Of a stretch of DNA of 64,000 nt, positions 60,057 through 64,000 are shown piece by piece. Under the pieces are notes generated by a model. The model ran no database searches. It saw only the letters and a program-made list of their open reading frames with translations, and was not told the origin of the DNA. Where the stretch lies: assembly GCF_002563855.1 (NCBI RefSeq), contig NZ_PDJQ01000001.1, positions 1-64,000 on the forward strand, in the 5' to 3' direction. This DNA comes from Tepidiforma thermophila. GTDB lineage: Bacteria; Chloroflexota; Dehalococcoidia; Tepidiformales; Tepidiformaceae. Each line of letters opens with the position of its first letter. Position 1 is the stretch's first letter. Both the position numbers and the translations under genes were made by a program.

Positions 60057-61376
60057 ATGTGGGAGAGGCTGGGCGCCATGCGCATTGTGGGACTGGACGA
60101 AGCGGTCGGCGTGGTGCAGCACGGCGACCGGGTGTACGTGCACGGCGGGGTATGTACGCCGCGCGTGCTGGTCGAAGGGCTGGTGGCGATCCGGCAGGAC
60201 CTGCGGGACGTGGAGATTGTCCACCTGCACACCGACGCTCCGGCGCCGTACGCGGAGCCCGGCATGGAGGAGCGGTTCCGGCACAATGCCCTCTTCATCG
60301 GCCCGAACGTGCGGCAGGCGGTGCAGGAGGGCCGGGCGGACTACACGCCGATTTTTCTCTCGGACATCCCGCGGCAGTTCGAGCCCGGCGGGGCGCTGCC
60401 GCTGGACGTGGCGTTTATCCAGGTGAGCCCGCCGGACCGGGAGGGCCGGTGCACGCTGGGGGTGTCGGTCGACTGCGCGATGGCGGCAGCGATCCATGCG
60501 CGGACGGTGGTGGCACAGGTGAACCCGCGGATGCCGCGGACGTTCGGGCACAGCCTGGACGCGAGTTTCATCGACCTGGCGATCGAGGTGGACGAGCAGC
60601 TGCCGCAGGTGGTGCTCGAAGAGCCGGGGCCGGAAGCGATGGACATCGGCCGGCACGTTGCGGAGCTGGTGGCGGACGGGTCGACGCTGCAGATGGGTAT
60701 CGGGACGATCCCGAGCGCGGTGCTGCGGCACCTGACCGGGCACCGCGACCTTGGCGTGCACACGGAGATGTTCACCCAGGCGCTCCTGCCGCTCATCCGG
60801 GCGGGGGTGGTCAACGGGGCGCGGAAGACGCGCGACCGGGGGAAGGTGGTCTCGGCGTTCGCGGTCGGGAACCAGGAGCTGTACGACTTCGTGGACTGGA
60901 ACCCGGAGGTGGAGTTCCACCCGGTGGACTACACGAACGATGTCGACGTGATTGCGTCGCAGGACCGGATGGTGGCCATCAACTCGGCGCTGAGCGTGGA
61001 CCTGACGGGGCAGGTGGTGGCGGATTCGATCGGGCCGCGGTTCTACAGCGGCATCGGGGGGCAGGTGGACTTTATCCGCGGCGCTGCGCGCGCGAAGCAC
61101 GGCGTGCCCATTATTGCGCTGCCCTCGACGGCGAAGGGCGGAACGGTGTCGCGCATCTGTCCTGAGCTGGCGGCGGGGAGCGGGGTGGTGACGACGCGGG
61201 GGGACGTGCACTGGGTGGTGACGGAGTACGGGGCGCGAAACCTGCACGGGCGGACGATCCGGGAGCGGGCGCGGATGCTGATCGAGATCGCGCACCCGAA
61301 GTTCCGGGAGGAGCTCGCGCGGCGGGCAACGGAGCTCGGCTACCTGGGGCGGCACGAGCATATCCCGGGGCTCTAG
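60057..61376 (+). CDS. Acetyl-CoA hydrolase/4-hydroxybutyrate CoA-transferase family protein
   Basis: A 439-residue family I-like CoA-transferase: VQHGDRVYVHGGVCTP, PLDVAFIQVSPPDREGRCTLGVSVD, LQMGIGTIPSAVLRHL, HTEMFTQALLPLIRAG and the C-terminal GQVDFIRGAARAKHGVPIIAL. The catalytic Glu lies in HTEMF, as in 4-hydroxybutyrate CoA-transferases. It transfers CoA between an acyl-CoA and a carboxylate such as acetate or 4-hydroxybutyrate. The start is one of GTG 60054 and ATG 60057. Its stop overlaps the convergent toastrack gene (CTAG). Confidence 0.9.
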   Translation: MWERLGAMRIVGLDEAVGVVQHGDRVYVHGGVCTPRVLVEGLVAIRQDLRDVEIVHLHTDAPAPYAEPGMEERFRHNALFIGPNVRQAVQEGRADYTPIFLSDIPRQFEPGGALPLDVAFIQVSPPDREGRCTLGVSVDCAMAAAIHARTVVAQVNPRMPRTFGHSLDASFIDLAIEVDEQLPQVVLEEPGPEAMDIGRHVAELVADGSTLQMGIGTIPSAVLRHLTGHRDLGVHTEMFTQALLPLIRAGVVNGARKTRDRGKVVSAFAVGNQELYDFVDWNPEVEFHPVDYTNDVDVIASQDRMVAINSALSVDLTGQVVADSIGPRFYSGIGGQVDFIRGAARAKHGVPIIALPSTAKGGTVSRICPELAAGSGVVTTRGDVHWVVTEYGARNLHGRTIRERARMLIEIAHPKFREELARRATELGYLGRHEHIPGL

Positions 61377-62457
61377 GGGGCCGGGGGCTCGTCGGCGAAG
61401 GCCGGGCCGGGGGCGCCGCGGAGCGCGGCGATGAGGTCGGCGGCTTCCTGGGGGGTGATGCGGCCCTGTTCGAGGAGCTGGAGGACGCGGAGCTCTTCGG
61501 CTTCGCGGCGGCGGTCGGCGGCGCGGGCAGGGGGCCGGGGCGGGCGGGCCGCGCGGGCGGGGGTTCGCCGGGGACGCGCCAGCGGACGGCGGCCTCGCCG
61601 ATACCGCTGTTGACGCTGATGACGGCCGGCGCGCCCGGGACAGAGGGCACCTCAATGGCGGACTTGCCGAGGCCGGAGGCAGCGCGGATTTCGACCTCGG
61701 CACCCGGGGGGATGCGGACCTCGGCGCGGCCGAGGCCGACATCGACGCGGTAGCGGCCGGGGCGGACAGCTGCGAGGTCGAGGGTGATATCGCCGGTGCC
61801 GGACTGGGCGCTGGCGGTGCCCTCATGGGCAAGGATGCTGATGCGGCCGGCGCCGACGCTGACATCGAGGTCGCCCGTGAGCTGGACGGCGGTGACGGTC
61901 CCGGCGCCGGTGCTGAGCCGGATCGAATCGGCGGAGAGGCCGGCGACTTCGATTTCGCCGTAGCCGTTGGCGATGCGGAGCGCGCGGAAATTGTGGGCGG
62001 GGAGGCGGACGAGGGCGGTGGCGCCCTGGCGCCGGCGGAAGAGCCAGCCGCGGGCAACGCGGATGTGGATGCGGAGGGTATCGCCGTCGCGTTCGATGGC
62101 GACCTCAGGGGCGGAGCGGCTGGCTGCAGCGGCGACGGCTGGAGTTTCGCCCTCGATGCAGGTGCGGACGGTGAGCCTGCCGGCGGTGCTGTCGATTTCG
62201 AGGCGGCCGATGCCCTCGAGCGGCGGGAGGGGGCGCTCGACGCGGGCCGCGCCGGCGCCATCGGCGGGGTCGGCGGTGCCGCGGCGTTCGGCGCGCGCGG
62301 CGTCGCGCTGGCGGCGGGCCTCGTCGCGGGCGCGGCGGGCCTCGGCCTTCAGTCGCTCCGCCTCGGCCTTTGCTTCGCGGCGCAGGCGCTCGGCGGCCTC
62401 GCGGGCACGGCGGGCCTCTTCATGCAGGCGGCGGATTTCGGGGTCGGTGTCAGCCAT
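61373..62457 (-). CDS. DUF4097-like (toastrack) protein with coiled coil and SHOCT-like tail, one frame break
   Basis: Residues 1-65 are a highly charged helix/coiled coil (Glu/Arg/Ala repeats), ~80-300 form a beta-helical toastrack-like region with repeated GxG and VxxGxGxxxV steps (LSTGAGTVTAVQL, VSVGAGRISILA, SGTGDITLDLA, VGLGRAEVRIP). Near 61555, in a C-rich Pro/Ala linker, the frame slips by one base. Restoring it yields EAEELRVLQLLEQGRITPQ and EAADLIAAL, a SHOCT-like hairpin, with TAG at 61373-61375, about 361 residues. It overlaps the DUF2089 gene by 8 nt. No transmembrane helix is seen. Confidence 0.78.
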
Positions 62458-62833
62458 CGCGGGCGGCCAGGGCGCGGAGCTGTTCGGCGGCCTCGGCGGC
62501 GGAGATGCGCCCGGCGGCGAGTTCGTCGAGGATGCGCTGGCGGCGCTCGGCGTCGCGGGGGTCTTCGCCGGTTTCGAAGCCGAGGGCGACGAGGACGTCG
62601 TTGAGCCGTGCGACGACGGTGGGGTAGGAGATGCCGAGCTCTTCTTCGACGTCCTTAATTTTGCCGCGTGCGCGGAGGAAGGTTTCGACGAAGGCGAGCT
62701 GTTCGCGGTTGAGGCGGGCGAGGGGGCCGGCATCGAAGTGGCCATCGACGCCTGTGCCGCATTCGGGGCATTCGAGGCGGCGGACGATCATGGGGCTGTC
62801 GCAGCTGGGGCAGGCGCCGATCAGTCGAGCCAT
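62450..62833 (-). CDS. DUF2089 protein (zinc ribbon plus HTH)
   Basis: A 127-residue protein. N-terminal zinc ribbon (CPSC, CPEC, residues ~8-26), then the DUF2089 core REQLAFVETFLRARGKIKDVEEELGISYPTVVARL by position (a LuxR/sigma-like helix-turn-helix), and a C-terminal SHOCT-like hairpin RQRILDELAAGRISAAEAAE. It is likely a transcription regulator of its own operon; the tail matches the tail of the overlapping toastrack protein. ATG 62833 lies 6 nt behind TAGGAC. Confidence 0.88.
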   Translation of the reverse strand: MARLIGACPSCDSPMIVRRLECPECGTGVDGHFDAGPLARLNREQLAFVETFLRARGKIKDVEEELGISYPTVVARLNDVLVALGFETGEDPRDAERRQRILDELAAGRISAAEAAEQLRALAARDG

Positions 62834-62839
62834 GGGAAT

Positions 62840-62845
62840 GTCCTA
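62840..62845 (-). promoter_or_regulatory. -10-like box (TAGGAC) before the DUF2089 gene
   Basis: TAGGAC on the minus strand ends 6 nt before ATG 62833. It departs from consensus at the last base, so it is a weaker case than the others. Confidence 0.25.
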
Positions 62846-62856
62846 GGCAGGGGTTT

Positions 62857-63087
62857 TCAGCGGGCGCCGCGGCCGCCGAGCGGGAAGGGGTCGGGGAGCT
62901 CGGCGGGGCTGCCGGCTGCCCAGGCGTCGAGGGCGGCGGCAGCCCGGCGGAGTGCGGCGGCGCACCGGGCGATCATAGCGGGCAGGGGCCCCGGGCGCCC
63001 AAGGCGGTAGCGCGCCGCCGAGGCGCGGCGGCTGGCGACGAAGTGGTCGCTGAAGGCGGCGACGAACCAGGGGTTGAGGTCGAACAT
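62857..63087 (-). CDS. Hypothetical protein (76 aa)
   Basis: A 76-residue frame, MFDLNPWFVAAFSDHFVAS onward, with a hydrophobic/aromatic start and an Ala/Arg-rich helix (AMIARCAAALRRAAAALDAW). GGGAG lies 8 nt before ATG 63087 and a good sigma-70-like promoter lies 30 nt further upstream, which supports that it is real. No family recognised. It is the first gene before the DUF2089/toastrack pair. Confidence 0.5.
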   Translation of the reverse strand: MFDLNPWFVAAFSDHFVASRRASAARYRLGRPGPLPAMIARCAAALRRAAAALDAWAAGSPAELPDPFPLGGRGAR

Positions 63088-63122
63088 GGCGGGTCTCCCG
63101 GGGGCAGCGGCCCCAGGGTGCC

Positions 63123-63151
63123 ATTCTTGCTTTCGCGAGGAGGAAAGTCAA
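63123..63151 (-). promoter_or_regulatory. Sigma-70-like promoter for the DUF2089/toastrack operon
   Basis: On the minus strand TTGACT and AAGAAT are 17 nt apart. The leader to ATG 63087 is about 28 nt. The -35 box is part of the inverted repeat at 63144-63188. Confidence 0.55.
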
Positions 63152-63188
63152 TACCTTACTTAAGAAAATTTATCTTTCACTTGACTTT
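63144..63188. promoter_or_regulatory. AT-rich inverted repeat (operator candidate)
   Basis: AAAGTCAA and TTGACTTT are perfect 8-bp arms 29 nt apart, enclosing an AT-rich stretch with CTTAAG. One arm overlaps the -35 box of the minus-strand promoter. In this GC-rich sequence such a block stands out. A regulator such as the DUF2089 protein could bind here. Confidence 0.45.
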
Positions 63189-63254
63189 GCACGCAAGAAG
63201 GATGGCACAGCGGCACTGCGGGCGCCGCGGGAGACCGGCGGCTGCGGGGCAGGT

Positions 63255-63839
63255 TCAGGGGAGAAGGGAGAGGAAGGCGGCGGCGAGGTCGCCGGCTGCG
63301 TCGAGGGCGGCCGGGCGGAGCGGGCGCCCGGCCAGCTCGGCCTCCAGGGCGGCAGGCAGCTGGGCGAGGGCGGCGTCGATCAGCGCCGGGGCGGCGGTGG
63401 CAGGGGCCGGGTGGCGGACGATGGCAACCGGGCCGCCGCCGGCACGTTCGAGGAGCGGTGCCGCGCAGCGGATAGCGACCAGCGTTGCGCCGAGCCGTTC
63501 GCGGGCGAGGGGGAGCCACTCGTCGATGGAGAACTCGTCGAAGGGGATGTCCGGGAGCGGGCCGGGGTCGACGGCGAGCGCTGCGAGCGGGCCGAAGCGG
63601 TCTTCGAGCTCGGCGAGGAACGCGCCGAGGGCGGCGGGGTCGGCGGCGTCGAGGACGCGGTGGAGGTGGTCGGCGCCGAGGGCCCAGAGTTCGTTGGCGA
63701 TACTGGCGGTCGCGAATTCGTGGTCCCGGGCGGGCGCGAGGGTGGTGAGGCCGATGGGGCGGGCAGCTTCGGCCAGGGCAAGCGCGAGGCCGCGGAGCGG
63801 CGGGCCGCCGGGGCCGACGAGGGCGACCGGGCGGTTCAC
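63255..63839 (-). CDS. SDR-like protein without the catalytic motifs
   Basis: A 194-residue protein with an SDR-like layout: the start VALVGPGGPPLRGLALALAEA in place of TGxxxGxG, DRFGPLAALAVDPGPLPDIPFDEFSIDEW in place of the NNAG region (by position) and LGATLVAIRCAAPLLERAGGGPVAIVRH in place of the Ser strand. No YxxxK is present. It is probably a non-enzymatic binding or partner protein. GTG 63839 overlaps the stop of the upstream membrane gene (GTGA). Confidence 0.65.
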   Translation of the reverse strand: MNRPVALVGPGGPPLRGLALALAEAARPIGLTTLAPARDHEFATASIANELWALGADHLHRVLDAADPAALGAFLAELEDRFGPLAALAVDPGPLPDIPFDEFSIDEWLPLARERLGATLVAIRCAAPLLERAGGGPVAIVRHPAPATAAPALIDAALAQLPAALEAELAGRPLRPAALDAAGDLAAAFLSLLP

Positions 63840-64000
63840 CGGAACACCACCAGGAGCATCGGCAGGACGAGGGCGAGGACGACGAGGATGGCGATGCCGA
63901 GGGCGATGGTGTTCCAGTCGCGGGTGCGGAGCTGGCCGCTGTAGTACTGCTGCTCCCAGGTGCCGTCCATCAGGTCGCGGTCGCGCTCGTCGGGGCCGAG
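63836..64000 (-). CDS. Membrane protein, C-terminal fragment (5' end outside window)
   Basis: The last 54 residues of a gene that enters from the right edge: LGPDERDRDLMDGTWEQQYY, a linker, then a transmembrane helix (TIALGIAILVVLALVLPMLLVVF) ending at the TGA at 63836-63838. Coupled by overlap to the SDR-like gene. No family recognised. Confidence 0.6.
   Translation of the reverse strand, partial: LGPDERDRDLMDGTWEQQYYSGQLRTRDWNTIALGIAILVVLALVLPMLLVVFR

Overview
The window is GC-rich (roughly 70 percent by eye), densely packed bacterial chromosome. It carries core genes (ribosomal protein L9, DnaB, RuvB, DinB, a His tRNA, a complete Pst/PhoBR phosphate system) and shows no phage, insertion sequence or CRISPR array. 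The gene mix points to Chloroflexota, possibly a Dehalococcoidia/Tepidiforma-like lineage: Gram-positive style DnaD/DnaI-like primosome genes, DUF2089 and DUF503 proteins, F420-type and mycobacterial-type oxidoreductases, and lipoprotein solute-binding proteins. This placement is an inference from gene content; there is no rRNA to anchor it.

Layout. 0-4.4 kb: a frame-damaged aminotransferase, the catalytic subunit of a methylmalonyl-CoA mutase, YajQ, a CtaG-like protein and an Lrp-type ligand-binding protein. 4.4-10.1 kb: a Bat-like operon read leftward (MoxR ATPase, DUF58, BatD-like, two VWA proteins, the last with TPRs). 10.2-12.7 kb: ComF-like protein, MoaD-MoaE, a Zn-ribbon Nudix hydrolase and a membrane-anchored protein. 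12.7-16.9 kb: a leftward replication operon, rplI-dnaB-dnaD-like-helicase loader, whose loader has two AAA+ modules. 17-25.6 kb: an unrecognised nucleotidyltransferase-like gene, an HTH regulator, dinB, a PAC2 protein, an LLM oxidoreductase, and a P-type ATPase with a universal stress protein. 25.8-31 kb: a giant seven-PAS hybrid kinase and ruvB. 31-34.6 kb: a heme island (IsdG/HmoA-like monooxygenase divergent from hmuTUV) with a shared promoter/operator region, bracketed by a 27-bp direct repeat. 34.6-38.9 kb: SPFH protein, MFS transporter, SDR, NfeD. 38.9-42.2 kb: an O-antigen-type ABC exporter with an acyltransferase and a GT2 glycosyltransferase. 42.2-47.3 kb: DUF503, a small membrane protein, a PIG-L deacetylase, two SDRs and two phosphotransferase-fold proteins. 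47.2-54.5 kb: PhoR-PhoB divergent from pstSCAB-phoU. 54.5-64 kb: tRNA-His, a methyltransferase, two secreted proteins, mgtE, photolyase, a CoA-transferase, a toastrack/DUF2089 module and an SDR-like pseudoenzyme.

Regulation. A recurrent feature is a TANNNT-type -10 box ending only 6-8 nt before the start codon in about 17 transcription-unit heads, which implies widespread leaderless mRNAs; the remaining heads have longer leaders with GGAGG-type ribosome sites. LexA-like boxes sit at dinB and just upstream of the ruvB -10, a palindrome overlaps both divergent heme promoters, and an 11-bp-period direct repeat lies upstream of pstS.

Sequence quality. The first ~1.05 kb holds many frame interruptions, and single-base losses are inferred near 4755 and 61555. 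All fit lost bases in GC-rich runs and look more like consensus errors than biology.
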